Assembly: GCA_025594325.1 (NCBI GenBank)
Contig: JANHCV010000012.1
Span: forward strand, 1,054,001 to 1,118,000
Length of the DNA: 64,000 bases
Direction of reading: 5' to 3'
DNA from: Blastocladiella emersonii ATCC 22665
Lineage: Eukaryota > Blastocladiomycota > Blastocladiomycetes > Blastocladiales > Blastocladiaceae
Position numbers and translations under genes: made by a program. Below the pieces are notes generated by a model. The model did not search any database. It was given only the letters and a program-made list of their open reading frames with translations, and was not told where the DNA came from. Position 1 is the first letter of the stretch, and each line of letters starts with the position of its first letter. Of this stretch, positions 22,332 through 32,655 are shown one piece after another.

Positions 22332-22510
22332 CTGGCCCGGATCTGAGCCAGACTGCGCTTCTGGGCCGGATCTGGCTCAGACGCGGGCGGCGGGGTGGGC
22401 GCGCGCGGAGGGGCTCGGGTGTCGGGGCGGGATCCGGCCCAGATGAGCCGTCTGGCTCAGATCCGGGCCAGATCTGGTTGCCGGGCCCAGATCCGGCCCA
22501 GACGGGGGAC
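22332..22510. repeat. Left subterminal repeat region
   Basis: Several copies of CCGGATCTG and its complement CAGATCCGG, paired with GAGCCAGA or GGCTCAGA, occur in both orientations (for example about 22338-22390 and 22430-22505). Related motifs occur inside the right end at about 28043-28100. Such arrays are typical transposase-binding regions of CACTA- and KDZ-type elements. Confidence 0.6.
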
Positions 22511-23449
22511 TTGGCCGCGGGCTGCAGCTGCCATGGCCTCGAGCCGCGGCGGCGGGACGGTGGGACGCGGTGTCAAGTATCAAATGCATGTATTGATTGC
22601 TATGGGTCGATCCGCGGGGCGAGGGCGAGCGAGAGTAGTCGCTGCGCAACGTGGTCGCGATGCCCGCCGCGGGCGACGCCATACCCGCCCACCAGGGACA
22701 GGTGGAAAGCGTGGGGACGCGGCAGCAGCAGCGACCACTGCGGCGGTGGCGGCCACCGTGCGTAGCGGTGGCTGCTGAGCTGATGCGATGGCCGCGAGTC
22801 GGCCCGGCCACACGGCCGCGGCGGTAGCACGGTCCGCGGCGGCGGCAGCGCGAGGTCCGGCGCGCGAGGACGGCGGCGACTTGACCCGCACCGGGTCTTG
22901 AGCGAGGTGGCGCGTGTCGGAACGATCCGGCGGCGACGGCTTCACCGCCACCGTCTTCTGCGCGGCGGGCCCAAGACGCGCGCGCGAGAGATCTCGACGA
23001 ACGCCAAGGCGCGGCGAGCCGCCGAGGCACGGTCGCGCGCGGCGGCACGCTTGTCGGGCGGCTCAGCGCTGTCGATGATGCCCGTCGACCCGCGAAAACG
23101 AGTAGGCGGAGTGCGGGCCATAGGTCGCGGCGCGCGCAGCCAATGCGACCGCCGCCACGGAGCCGCGGGCGAGCGAGAACCGGCATCGGCGGAGCCGCGG
23201 GCGAGCGAGAACCGGCGTCGGCGGAGCCGCGGGCGAGCGAGAACCGGCGTCGGCGGAGATGGTGGTGGGCCGGCGACCGTCGGGACCGCGCGTGAAGTTG
23301 CAGCCGTGTGCGACCAGCCGTGCGCGACCAACGGACTCGGGTGAGGCAAAGAATGCAATGAAGCCGAGCCGGACTAGCCCATGGCGGTTGCAGACGTGGT
23401 GGAGAGGAGGGGCGAGCGCGGCGGGGTGGGGATGGTGGGCGAGCGTTGC
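22511..23449. other. Element interior without a confident gene
   Basis: This is very GC-rich DNA downstream of the KDZ-like gene. Frames on both strands (for example 22377-23186 minus and 22942-23358 minus) are arginine/alanine/proline-rich and overlap one another. They could be coding but show no recognisable pattern. The 32-bp tandem repeat lies within this stretch. Confidence 0.4.
23159..23254 (+). repeat. 32-bp tandem repeat, three copies
   Basis: The unit begins GGAGCCGCGGGCGAGCGAG and ends CGGC. Copies start at 23159, 23191 and 23223 and differ mainly at one A/G position. Confidence 0.85.
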
Positions 23450-25411
23450 TCAGCGCAGGATCGGGTCGAAGGCCGTGTCAGACTCCTGGAAGAACTGCTC
23501 GCGGCCGATGAACCAATTAAGGTGGTAGTACGGCTTCTTCTTGGGCTTCCCGTTGACGAGGTGCTTGAGGAACGTCGGCACGAGATGGACAGGGCCGACG
23601 ATGGCGGGAACGGGTACGACGGCAAGGGCGTCCTCGCGGCGCACCTGGATCAGGTGAGTGATGGCGTCGCGGGCGAGCATGGTGTTGCTGTTGGGCTTGA
23701 ACCGCGAGAACCAGCGACCGACGGCGACCTGGAAGCGGTCGTCAAAGCCCTTGGCGGCAAAGTCGAGGAAGAGGATGGGCTCCATGATGTTGAGCCCGCC
23801 CTGGTTGCCGCGCCGAGCCTGGGTTTGTCGCCAGGGAGAGGCGATCAGTAACGAGTGGTGTAAAGCGGCAGGAAGATAACAAGGCGAGGTTAAACGTACC
23901 ACAAAAAAGTCGTTGACGAGGCGACCATGGGACTCGGTGACGCGGGCCTTGAGGATCTCGACGATCGGCTGGCGGTCGAGGTCGCTCGTGCGAGGGATCT
24001 CCATGCACTGGAACCCGCGGACCTGCGACACGCGGCCGGCGGCATTGGTAAGGTCCTTGGGACGAAGCGCAGCGTTGGCGTCGCGGTTGCTGGGTGGCAG
24101 AAAAGGACAGGGAGCGAACAGGAGAGTGGCGTCAGTGCATGACTTCGAGAGAGGGCAGTGATGCGGGAGTACGTACTCGATGTCGAGCAGGACGTGCTTG
24201 GCCATGGCCTTGGTGAGGCCGCGCAGGAGGTTCGGGAACTTGTTCCCGAGCCAGTCGAGCGTGACGCCGCGGCGGGACCCGCGCAGCAGCGAGGGAACGA
24301 CGCTGAGCGTGATGAAGTTGTACTTGTTGCCATCCGAGTCCGTGAGCACGGAGCACTTGAACTCGCGGTAGAAGGCGCTCTTCTTGACGAGCTCGCGCTG
24401 CACGATGCCCTTGGGCAGCTTGACGAGCGGGCGGTCGGGGAACATGTTGAGGTTGCCGAACTTGTTGACAATGACGATGGCGGCGATCAGGTTGATCAGG
24501 TTGATGAGCGCGTCGATCTCGCGGTCCGAGAGCGCGGCCTCGACCATGCAGAAGAAGGTAAAGCGCCACGACACAAAGTCCGGGAACGGGTCCCACGGCG
24601 CGTCGGTGAGGGTGGGCGACTGCTGGACGGTGCGCGGGATTGGCTCGTGGCCAATGGGCACGGGCGGCGTCGTTCCCGGAACACGGTGCTTGCCAATCGG
24701 GAGCTTGGCGCCGTAGGCGAGCACGGTCGTGGCGGGCGCGGCGGACGTGGTTTCAGCGACAGGAGCGGGCGCGCCGTTGGTCACGGTCTCGGCGTTGGCG
24801 TCCTCCATGACAACGTCGCCATTGAGGTTGGTCACGGTCCCGGCGTCCTCGGCGGAGCCGACGCCATCCTGCGAGTCGTTTTCGGGCGAGTCCTGCATGA
24901 CGACATCCTGCTGCAACTGCTGCTCGAGCTGCGAGTGCTGCTGAGGCTGCTGCTGCGGCGGTGGTAGCGGAGGTGGCAGCGGAGGTGGTGGCGGAGCTGC
25001 AAACACCCCGCCAGGACCAGACGGCGCAGCGCGGCGGATCTCACCCGGCTGGTGCCCAGACGCGACGGCTGGGGCCCGTGCATTTTGGTTCAGGAGGGCG
25101 TCAACGACGTGGCAGCTGGCCTCGTGGATGTGCAGGCCCGCGTACGAATCGGATTTGAAGGTGCAGGGCGGGATACAGCTGAGGTTGGCGCGCGGGTTGG
25201 GCTTGCGCGGGCGGGCGCTCCGGCGAGGCGGCGCCGCGTACGGTGCGGGCGCGGCGGATGCGGCAGGCGCAGTGGAAGCGGTCGGGTTCGTTGCGACCGA
25301 CGACGATGACGAAGACGAAGACGAGGCCGGCGCGGCGGCTGCAGAGGCAGCGGTGGCGACAGCGGCCGCGTGGCGGCGGGAGACAGGGCGGCCGGGTTTG
25401 GCCGGCGGCAT
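23450..25411 (-). CDS. KDZ/Plavaka-like transposon protein
   Basis: Three exons (25411-24177, 24089-23900, 23818-23450) are joined by 87- and 81-nt introns (GTACGT...CAG) in matching phases, giving 597 residues. The N-terminus is Ala/Ser-rich, followed by a Cys/His cluster (C79, C83, H94, H96, C100, H101), a Pro/Gln-rich and acidic stretch, and then DPFPDFVSWRFTFFCMVEAA, which resembles the PF...W...W start of Plavaka-type proteins. The C-terminus (VGPVHLVPTF, then YYHLNWFIGREQFF) resembles the HLIP...YVN..VDRDMF ending of fungal KDZ-superfamily transposases. Full-length members are nearer 1000 residues, and I do not see the catalytic core convincingly, so this may be shortened or divergent. 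The family call is from memory of these motifs. It is transcribed away from the + strand gene of the same element. Confidence 0.6.
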   Translation of the reverse strand: MPPAKPGRPVSRRHAAAVATAASAAAAPASSSSSSSSSVATNPTASTAPAASAAPAPYAAPPRRSARPRKPNPRANLSCIPPCTFKSDSYAGLHIHEASCHVVDALLNQNARAPAVASGHQPGEIRRAAPSGPGGVFAAPPPPPLPPPLPPPQQQPQQHSQLEQQLQQDVVMQDSPENDSQDGVGSAEDAGTVTNLNGDVVMEDANAETVTNGAPAPVAETTSAAPATTVLAYGAKLPIGKHRVPGTTPPVPIGHEPIPRTVQQSPTLTDAPWDPFPDFVSWRFTFFCMVEAALSDREIDALINLINLIAAIVIVNKFGNLNMFPDRPLVKLPKGIVQRELVKKSAFYREFKCSVLTDSDGNKYNFITLSVVPSLLRGSRRGVTLDWLGNKFPNLLRGLTKAMAKHVLLDIEYVLPHHCPLSKSCTDATLLFAPCPFLPPSNRDANAALRPKDLTNAAGRVSQVRGFQCMEIPRTSDLDRQPIVEILKARVTESHGRLVNDFFVVRLTSPCYLPAALHHSLLIASPWRQTQARRGNQGGLNIMEPILFLDFAAKGFDDRFQVAVGRWFSRFKPNSNTMLARDAITHLIQVRREDALAVVPVPAIVGPVHLVPTFLKHLVNGKPKKKPYYHLNWFIGREQFFQESDTAFDPILR

Positions 25412-25800
25412 GATGGATGGACGGGTGGACGGGTCGAGTTGCGGGCAGTTACATGGGAACTAGTTTGGGCGTGGGCGGCCCAGCGTTGGCGTGCGCGCGC
25501 GCGGGAGAGATTGCGGCGCGGCGGCGAGGCAGCGACGCGCCGAGCACGTGATTGGCGCGTTGGCGCGTTGGCGCGTTTGCGCGTTCGGCGGCGTGCTGCA
25601 CAGCGGCGGCGAAGAGGGGGCGCCCCTCGCCCCGCCCCGCCCGCTCCCGCTCTCCCTCCCCTCTCTTGACTTTGCGCCTGCTCGGCCTCGGTCGCTTCCG
25701 CTCCCGCGAGACACCCGCCGCCCTCGACCTGCTGGCATCCGACCCACCCGCCCTCCACCGCCACCGTCACCGCCATCTCGCGTCCCGAGCGTCGCCCGTC

Positions 25801-27585
25801 ATGGCGTCGCACCAACCCGCGCCCGGCCCGTCGTCCGGCTCGGCGCCCGCCGTGTTGCCGCTCGACACGACGGCGGACGAGCTCCAACCTCTTCACGCTG
25901 GTCCTCAAGTTCATCAAGCAGAAGCTGGTCAACAACGCCTCGATCGCCTCGGGGACCTGGGACACGGCGCACGCCGCCTTCAAGGCCGCCAAGGCCGGCA
26001 ACATGGGCGTCCTTGAGCCTGCGTGGACCAACAACGTGCTCTTCGACGCGGCCGGCAACCCGAACACGATCCTCGAGGTGCTGCTCGACGGCGTCCTCCT
26101 GTCGTCCGTGAACTGTACGTTGCGTGCGTCTGCCCATCCCTCGACACGACTCGTACCCCTCATTCGCCCCTCCCCTCCCCCTCCGACCTTGCCCTCATAG
26201 CGAATGTATCCTTTGGATCCATCGCTGTGCTGGTGCTGCAGGAACTGGACGGGGCCGTGCTCAAGGTCAACCGCGCCCAGTGCTTCCTCGCTCTACTTCT
26301 CGCCGTGGTACGTTGCGCCTCCGCCATCACCGCCGCTTTCTTTCTGCAGCCTGCTCACCCCTGCGCGCGCGCGCTGCCTAGCTGGGCTCGGCCCTGTCGC
26401 CCGCGAAGGGGTGGGGTGACTTCCGCAACCAGTCGGACCGGCAATCCAACCTCACCAAGCTCCGCAAGGTCGTGGCGGAACCCGACTTTACCGAGAAGGT
26501 GACCGGCTTCTCGGTGCTGTTCCGCAGACGTGTGCCCGACGTGGGTACGGTACGGGCTTCGCGTGGTTCACCGCCCCGCCGCCGAGCACCGCCACGCCCG
26601 CGTCCGGCCTCGCCATCGCCGGGGCACCAGCAGCGGCCTCGGCCTCGTCATCGGTACCCGCCGGCGCCGTGCCCTTCTCCGACTCGGGCTACGCGGTCGA
26701 GATGCCGTCGGGCAACACGTCGTCGATGCTCATCAACCCCGGCAACCCGGCGTCGCCTCTTCACCTCGCTGCCCACAACGGCCTCGACCCCGGTATCTTC
26801 GAGCTGCTCGCGCGCAGCGGCAACGGTAGCGGCCCGGCCTCGCTCACCATGTCGGCCTCGACCTCGGCCGCGGTCCCGCTCCCCACCGGCGCGCCCTCGC
26901 TCGTGCCCGTCGAGACTACGACCGCGCCCTTCCCCTCGTCCCCGCTCCCTCGTGCCGACGCTGACGCCGACGACGATGACGAGGGCAGCGAGAGCGACGC
27001 CAGTCCCCTTCGTCGTCCACGTTCGCCGACCCCGCCACCACCTCGGCCACCACCACCTCCGCCACTGCAGCAGCGGCCTCGTCGTATGCTCCCTTCCCTT
27101 CGCTGCTGTCTCCGCGTCCGAGTGACCGACGCTGACGCTCATGCCATCGCCCCCACCTCCCAGCCCATCGCTCCGCTGCTGCAGGTGTCGGTGCCAGTGC
27201 GACACCGACCAGCGGGTCCGTGGTCGAGCCCCAAGTCGGCGCGGCACACGGGCTCACCTCGCCGGCCGCGGCCGTCGATGCTGCGGCTGCTGCTCAAGAT
27301 CCAGCGGGCGTGGTCGACGGCGAGACCGAGGCCAAGCTGCGCCAGTCGGCGGCGTCCAAGGGTGGCGTCATCGAGGACGACGAGCGCGCCGAAGACGACG
27401 AGTCAGCGTGGTCCGATGCTCAAGTCACGCAGGAGACGGACCCGACCAACAACGTCAAGAACGCGCCACCCGCGACGCGGGCCAAGTCGACGCGCGTGCG
27501 CAAGCCCAGCGCCAAGCGCGCGGCGACGCTCGCGGCGCTCGCCATCTCGATGCCGCGCAGAACGAAGACCAAGGCCAAGAAGTAG
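25801..27585 (+). CDS. Second gene of the 5.85-kb element, family unknown; frames disturbed
   Basis: The ATG at 25801 opens a Ser/Pro/Ala-rich start (MASHQPAPGPSSGSAPAV). Near 25884 a one-base shift is needed to enter a conserved-looking helical segment (NLFTLVLKFIKQKLVNNA, WDTAHAAFKAAKAGNMG, NPNTILEVLLDGVLL). Two introns then fit perfectly: 26115-26200 (phase 1) and 26308-26381 (phase 0), both GTACGT...TAG, continuing with FGSIAVLVLQELDGAVLKVN and GWGDFRNQSDRQSNLTKLRK. A GTACGG donor at 26546 with an acceptor near 26627, or a 5-bp duplication (GGTACGGTAC), explains the next frame change. The rest is low-complexity with further unresolved frame changes (about 27000-27200) and a basic end (RRTKTKAKK). 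Nuclear and DNA-associated is a guess. No family is recognised. It is transcribed divergently from the KDZ-like gene with a gap of about 390 bp. Confidence 0.5.
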
Positions 27586-27735
27586 GCCAAGGGCGCGCGC
27601 GCGCGCACACGCTGTTGACCGTGGGGTGGGGGCGGGCGAGCGGGCGGGCAGGCCGGCCGGCCGCCCAAGCGTGTTCCGATATGATGATATTGTATATATA
27701 TATACCCGAATGCTATGCGGATGACTCCCCGACTG

Positions 27736-27868
27736 GGTCAGGATCTGAGCGCGACATGGCCCGGATCCGGCGACGATACGGCCAGGATCTGAGCGCGACA
27801 TGGCCCGGATCTGGCGACGATATGGCCAGGATCTGACTGCGACGTGTGCCCGGATCCGGCCACGATGC
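27736..27868 (+). repeat. 44-bp subterminal tandem repeat, three copies
   Basis: Units start at 27736, 27780 and 27824 with GGYCAGGATCTGA and contain GGCCCGGATC. The first two are nearly identical and the third has diverged. Further CAGATCCGG motifs follow up to about 28100, forming the right subterminal region of the 5.85-kb element. Confidence 0.8.
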
Positions 27869-28141
27869 GAGCGGGATCGTGACACGATCGGTGCGCACTT
27901 CGCGGCGGCATCACGGCAGCCTCTGCCCCGGACTGGGCGAGATCAGGGCAGGATCACGGCACGATCAGGGCCGGATCTGGGCCGGATACCGCCCCAACGC
28001 TGCCCAGACGCTGCCCCGACCCCGCTCGCGCCGCCCGCGCGGCGTCTGAGTCAGATCCGGTCCGCGTCAGGGTAATATCACAGATCCGGCCCAGATGCTG
28101 CTTTCTGGCCGCGATCGGGCCGCGATCGGGCCCCGAACCGC

Positions 28142-28160
28142 TGCTGCAGGTTTTGCGATG
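28142..28160 (-). repeat. Right terminal inverted repeat of the 5.85-kb element
   Basis: TGCTGCAGGTTTTGCGATG, the exact reverse complement of 22308-22326. Confidence 0.85.
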
Positions 28161-29383
28161 GGCCCAGCTCGCGTGTTACTTGTACGCGACGACGCTGCCG
28201 ACGTTCCCTGTCATCAAGAACTGCTTCCCCGTCTACTCGATCATCAGCATAGCGCAGACGTCCGTCATTGCGAGCTCTTCGAATATTCTCATGATCCGGC
28301 GCGTGCAGACCATCTGCATCCGCCGCACTTGGTTCCTGACCAAGATGGCCCCCGTCACAATCGCCGTAGCCATCTTTATGTTCCCCGTCAACCTCGCGGT
28401 CGGGATCCTGGACATGGCCGCGTACATTCGCGCCGGGCAAGATCTGGCCCGCTACGAGGTCTCGCGATACTTGCTTGCGCTCGGCGCGATCCAGGCCGGC
28501 TGGTGCGTCGGCTGCACCTTCTACGCGTACCGCGTCGCCTTTGCCGGCGTCAAGAGCACGGCGCCCGAAGGTCCAGGACTTGGCGCTCGGATCCGGGCCT
28601 TGATCACCCGCTCCAAGCATGACTCGCCCACGTCGCCGAACGGCGTGTCGTCGACCTTGCCGCTGCCCGTCTCGGACGGCCACGCGACGTTGGGTGGGTC
28701 CGCGCGCAGCAACCCGGACCAGCGCCGGCACACCCTGCTCGCGTCAATCCAGCAGACGTACTTTGTCATGACCTTCTCGTACGCCGTCGGCTGGGCCATT
28801 TCCCTGGCTGTGTTCGGCGGCATGAGCCAGTACCTGACCCTGACGACGCGGGCGGGGATCGCGGCCTCGCTCTCGTGCGGCGCCATCTTGCAGGAGACGC
28901 AGTTCAGACGAATCGTCCGGTCGCGTGTGTCCAAGAGCAAGGCTAAAGCCGTGCGGCCCGTTGCGCACTTTGACGACACGGTTGGTAATGCGATTACGAT
29001 GGGCGCGCCGATGCAGGTCGGGCAGCAGCCGACGCTGAAGCGGGAAGCAAACTACAGCGGGCCTATTGCGCAGTACGTCACGATTGCGCGTGCCGGGTCG
29101 CGGCCGCTCGGGCGCGAGGCGTGATCTAACGTTTGTGAATGATATTTCGCGAGAATCCGACCCAAAAAGCGTGGGCGTGAGCGCGGCCCCCATGCGAACA
29201 GAGTAACCTGCGCCAGGAGACCAATCAAGGTCATGAGTGGACCATCGTTGACTGAACAGCGGGAGTCGGAGCGATGGCGACGCGACGCGCTGCGCCACAC
29301 ACGTGCCCTAAGCGCCACATGGGTGGCTCAGCAGCGGTCAGGCACCTCGGACATGCCCGCACTTCACGCAATGCGCACTTGAG

Positions 29384-31017
29384 ATGGCCCCCTCAACAGG
29401 CGACGAAATGGCGACTTCCCTTCGCTCAAAACGAGCCTCCGACAGCATCCCATTTTGCTTCAACCGACCTCGCCCTCATCACGGACTCCAAAACTCGTCA
29501 CAGCCTGCAATGTTCCCGGTCACAAATTCCAAGCACGACGAGGACTCGGACCGCGTATGTCTCCTCCTCACCCAGACACATGAAACTATACCGACTCCTT
29601 CCTGCCTTGAACGTCATCAGGAGGTTCGTTCTTCGAGTACTCTAACTCCCGCACGCGTTTCTGGTGACGTTGAGTCGCCAGTGCTCTCGCATTCGCGGAA
29701 TATCCCGGCGGCACGAATCGAGCATGAGGTTCGGGCGGTGCCCTCGCTTCAGCCTGCTGCGGAAACAGTCAAAGGCGAAAGCATGTGTGCCGTGACAATC
29801 GACCAAAAGGACGTGTTCGGGGTCGCAATGAAGGCTGCGGCCCGAGCGACTTCATCATTGTCATGACACGACGTGCGCGTCGGCAATGGTTTCACTTGCG
29901 CGGACAAGCGTTTCTACCTTGGTTAACGACAGAAAGCCATCCTCTGTGTCAAACTCCAGGCAAGTCGCGCTGAACGGCAAGGGCGGAGCGCTTGTTGTCA
30001 AGGTTGCTGCCAGTACGTTTTTCACCGAAGTCCGCTTGATTCTCTGCCCTTGTCTAACATTTTCCATAGAAGCACCCCTCGAGCAGTCTCGCCCTCCGTT
30101 TCATTACGCCTTGATTCTCATCTTTCTCCTGATCGTCGGTTTCTTCGTGTGGATAGCCTGTGCGCACGCCCTGTCACTGCTCTTGTCAGTGAGCGATTTC
30201 AACTCCATCATGATTGGTCTTGCCATTCACTGCTTTGGTCAGGCTTGCATTTGCTTCCTGGTTCCCGACAAGTATTATCATATATCGTACTTTTTTTGGT
30301 TAGTCTTTTGGTGCAGCACGAGTCGAACCGAGCCGATGAAAATGATGATCTGAACCTCACACTCGACTCGGGCGTCGTGTCGGCCAAGCCGTCCGTGATC
30401 GAAAGCAGCGCTTCTAACGTAACTCCTCCGCTGGACCTCCAATCGACTCGCTTGAGCGACAAGGCCCCGTCTGCTTTCACTCTGCCGCTCGCCGCGACAG
30501 TCCCACTCTCGTGCTTTCTCCCAGCGAGACGAGCACCGTGCATTCACCGCTACCACCCTCGTTCTTATGGCCGTCACAAGCACTCGGCGTGTTCAGCAAT
30601 CCGAGCCTCGCAAGCGAGCTGACCGTGCTTCGCTTCCGCGTCCGTGCGCATCGTGATTTTCCGGCATGGGCGCCCGCGCGCAGTCTTGCCGATCGACTAG
30701 CACAATCATTGCGGACGGCTCGATACGCAGACATGGATCTGTGGTGCGTTGGGCACGGCGATACGACTGCGGCGGTGTTGCGCGAGCAGAGCAGCCGGAT
30801 CTCGCGCTCGCTATGCTGGCCGGCGACCGCGTTCATCGCGTACGCAGCTCCACCAGGTGACGGACCTACGATAGTCGTTCACGCGCGTGCGACGGGGACG
30901 TGGATCGTGCTCGAGTTTGAGTGCCCCGAAGCGTATAGCGCGGCGGTTACGGTGCTTGCTGCAAGTGCGGCGCGCGTGTCAACCGGGCCCGCGAATCCAC
31001 TCGCGTCGATGTATTAG
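29384..31017 (+). CDS. Putative multi-exon membrane protein, exon structure unresolved
   Basis: Coding-looking segments follow one another on the plus strand. The first is a polar N-terminal exon from the ATG at 29384. An exon before 30010 joins over a good intron (30011-30068, GTACGT, branch-like CTAAC, TAG) to a two-helix hydrophobic stretch (HYALILIFLLIVGFFVW and SIMIGLAIHCFGQACICFLV). A Ser/Thr-rich linker follows, then a C-terminal part ending at 31017 (LRFRVRAHRDFPAWAPA, VVHARATGTWIVLEFECP). Frame changes near 29860, 30300 and 30490 are not explained by obvious introns, so this may be a decayed gene. No family was recognised. Confidence 0.35.
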
Positions 31018-31196
31018 CGGTAGATGAAATAATTTTGATAACATTCTTTCAAGGTTCTCCTGACCTGGCGCGATTAAAGCCTCGTTCCGTCAGTCGTCTC
31101 AGCTTCGCGTAGCTCATCACCTCACGTGTTTTAAACAACGCGGCGATTGCCGGACGCTATCCAACCGCGCCCGAACAGATCATTACATTCAGACAT

Positions 31197-32655
31197 TTAT
31201 GCGGCCTCAAGGTCCACGGCAAGTCCACCTGGGACTCGTGCGAGGAACGATGTCAAATCAACTTCTTCCCCAGCGACTGGATCGGTTATGTTGGCGAGTC
31301 CGAGCCAATGTAAGCTTGGCAAATTGTGGTTGAGAATAGCCTCGAGCCCGACATGCGTCAAATACGCCCCGCTGATGTCGAGGTCCTTGAGATTCGGTAG
31401 CGCGCGCGACATGAGCGCGCACACGGCCGTGTCAGTCGCACCGGTACCGCATAGCCAGAGGCAGCGCAGCGTCGACGGCAGAGCATGTACGATTTTCTCG
31501 GCACCTTGTGCACCAAGCGGATTGTTTGAAGCATCAAGGCGTCCAAGCGTAGGAGGGAGAAGTTGTGCGAGAACGCCCGCTGCGTGCGCATCAATTTCGT
31601 TACCTGATACCGTCAGGGAGACTAGGCTCGCGGGAAGGCGTGGTGCGAGGTTCACGATTCCAGTCGAGCCAATGCGGCACTCGTGCAGCGAGAGCTCGTG
31701 CAGTCCCGGTGGCAGGTGGCTGATCAGGAGGTTTGTGCGACTCCCGCCCAAGTCGATGCAGGAAAGACGCAGCACTCGCAGCGATTCCGGAAAGTATGAG
31801 AAAAACGATTTGGTGTCGGCGTCGTTGCCGAGAGTATTGTACGAGAGATCAAGGGCCTTGAGCGCGGGCGGGAACGGCGACGGTGACGCGGCTGGGTGAG
31901 CCGCCGCTCCATGCGAAACCCAGTTCGCCTGGAGCGAGAGCTTGGTCACCGTTTCTGGGAGGCGGAGCGCACAAAGGATGGAAAACGTGATGTCGCAGTA
32001 CTCAAGGCTGACCGAATGGACGCAGGAGCAAGACAGGGCGCAGCCAAGTTGCTGCGCGCCCACCTCGGTGACTCGCGCCCCAACGATAGAAACGATTCCG
32101 CCGGTCCCATCAATGATGCGGGGAATCTTTCGTTGAATTTGCGCATCTCCCGGCGGTACGGGACGTCGCACGAGTCGCTAAAAGTGTGCATGGCATGAGA
32201 GTTTGAGACCGTCACAGGAAACACCTCGGACGTACATGGTTGCCAAGCTCATCCTGGTCCTCGTCGCTGCACAGACCATTGAAGTGCACGTGAACTTTTG
32301 GGTCCACGAAGCAAACCGGCAGTGGTAGCTCCGAGCGTCGCCACCAGTCAAGCGTGGCGTACGAGTGAGAAGCGCACTCGAACGCGGCGCCTGTATACTC
32401 AAGCGGCTTCCCAGAACGTCGCCACGCGTTGAGAACGTTGAGTCGACCGGTTGCACTGGCCTCGTTCATGGGCAAAGAGAGCAAGTGCGCCTGGATGACT
32501 CGGTGAATGTCGGGCGCCTGGTCCCGCGGCAGCACGCGGCTGAACTGCGACATAGGTTTTATGTCGTCCGGGTCGCACATCCACGCAGCAAAGCATAATA
32601 TATGATCGATGACCGTTGCAGGTAGTAGAGGTGGTCTGCCGTCCATTTGCTCCAT
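31197..32655 (-). CDS. Intact F-box-like/LRR protein (copy B)
   Basis: Exon 1 (32655-32236) and exon 2 (32177-31197) are joined by a 58-nt phase-0 intron (GTACGT...TTTTAG), giving 466 residues. The N-terminus (PATVIDHILCFAAW, about 12-25) has an F-box-like look, followed by MNEASATGRLNVLNAW and the ankyrin-like ATLDWWRRSELPLPV. Exon 2 carries about ten leucine-rich repeats (for example ALKALDLSYNTLGND, LRVLRLSCIDLGGSR, LGRLDASNNPLGAQGAEK, LKDLDISGAYLTHVG). LRR solenoids bind proteins, and an F-box would tie the protein to an SCF ubiquitin ligase. That role is inferred, since the F-box match is weak. This is the best reference for the family in this window, because the other copies are broken. 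Confidence 0.8.

Larger units (their letters stand above)
22308..28160. mobile_element. 5853-bp DNA transposon with 19-bp perfect terminal inverted repeats
   Basis: CATCGCAAAACCTGCAGCA at 22308-22326 is the exact reverse complement of 28142-28160. GG flanks both sides (22306-22307 and 28161-28162), and removing the element with one GG restores the reading frame of the host 7-TM gene. Subterminal regions on both sides are packed with CCGGATCTG-type motifs. Inside are two divergently arranged genes: a KDZ/Plavaka-like protein (-) and an unassigned gene (+). The boundaries rest on the repeat, the duplication and the in-frame host junction together. A 2-bp duplication alone would be weak. Confidence 0.75.
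22085..29124 (+). pseudogene. Seven-TM receptor-like protein gene, split by a transposon
   Basis: The 5' part (22085-22307) encodes TM1 (HYGLLAVGCAICLLAMAV) and the start of TM2 (FVMLFCSCAVAA). The 3' part (28163-29124) encodes the rest: completion of TM2 (QLACYLYATTL) and further hydrophobic segments near SIISIAQTSVIA, KMAPVTIAVAIFMFPVNLAV, LLALGAIQAGWCVGC, FVMTFSYAVGWAISLAVFG and LTTRAGIAASLSCGAI. This is seven in total, with a polar loop before TM6 and a basic C-terminal tail. Removing 22308-28160 plus one GG joins GCG and GCC in frame (AVAA-QLAC) and gives 394 residues. With the element in place the frame runs into transposon DNA. The 7-TM count suggests a receptor, but no family motif was recognised. 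The 3' part shows no stops, so the insertion may be recent. Confidence 0.75.

Noticed and set aside
22330-22510. CRISPR-like or satellite array
   Set aside because: Spacing and orientation of the CCGGATCTG motifs are irregular, and they fit subterminal transposon repeats.
22308-22765. Continuation of the 7-TM reading frame past the transposon boundary
   Set aside because: After NLQ the frame reads subterminal repeat DNA (RSGPDLSQTALLG-like), so it is a chimeric read-through, not a natural C-terminus.
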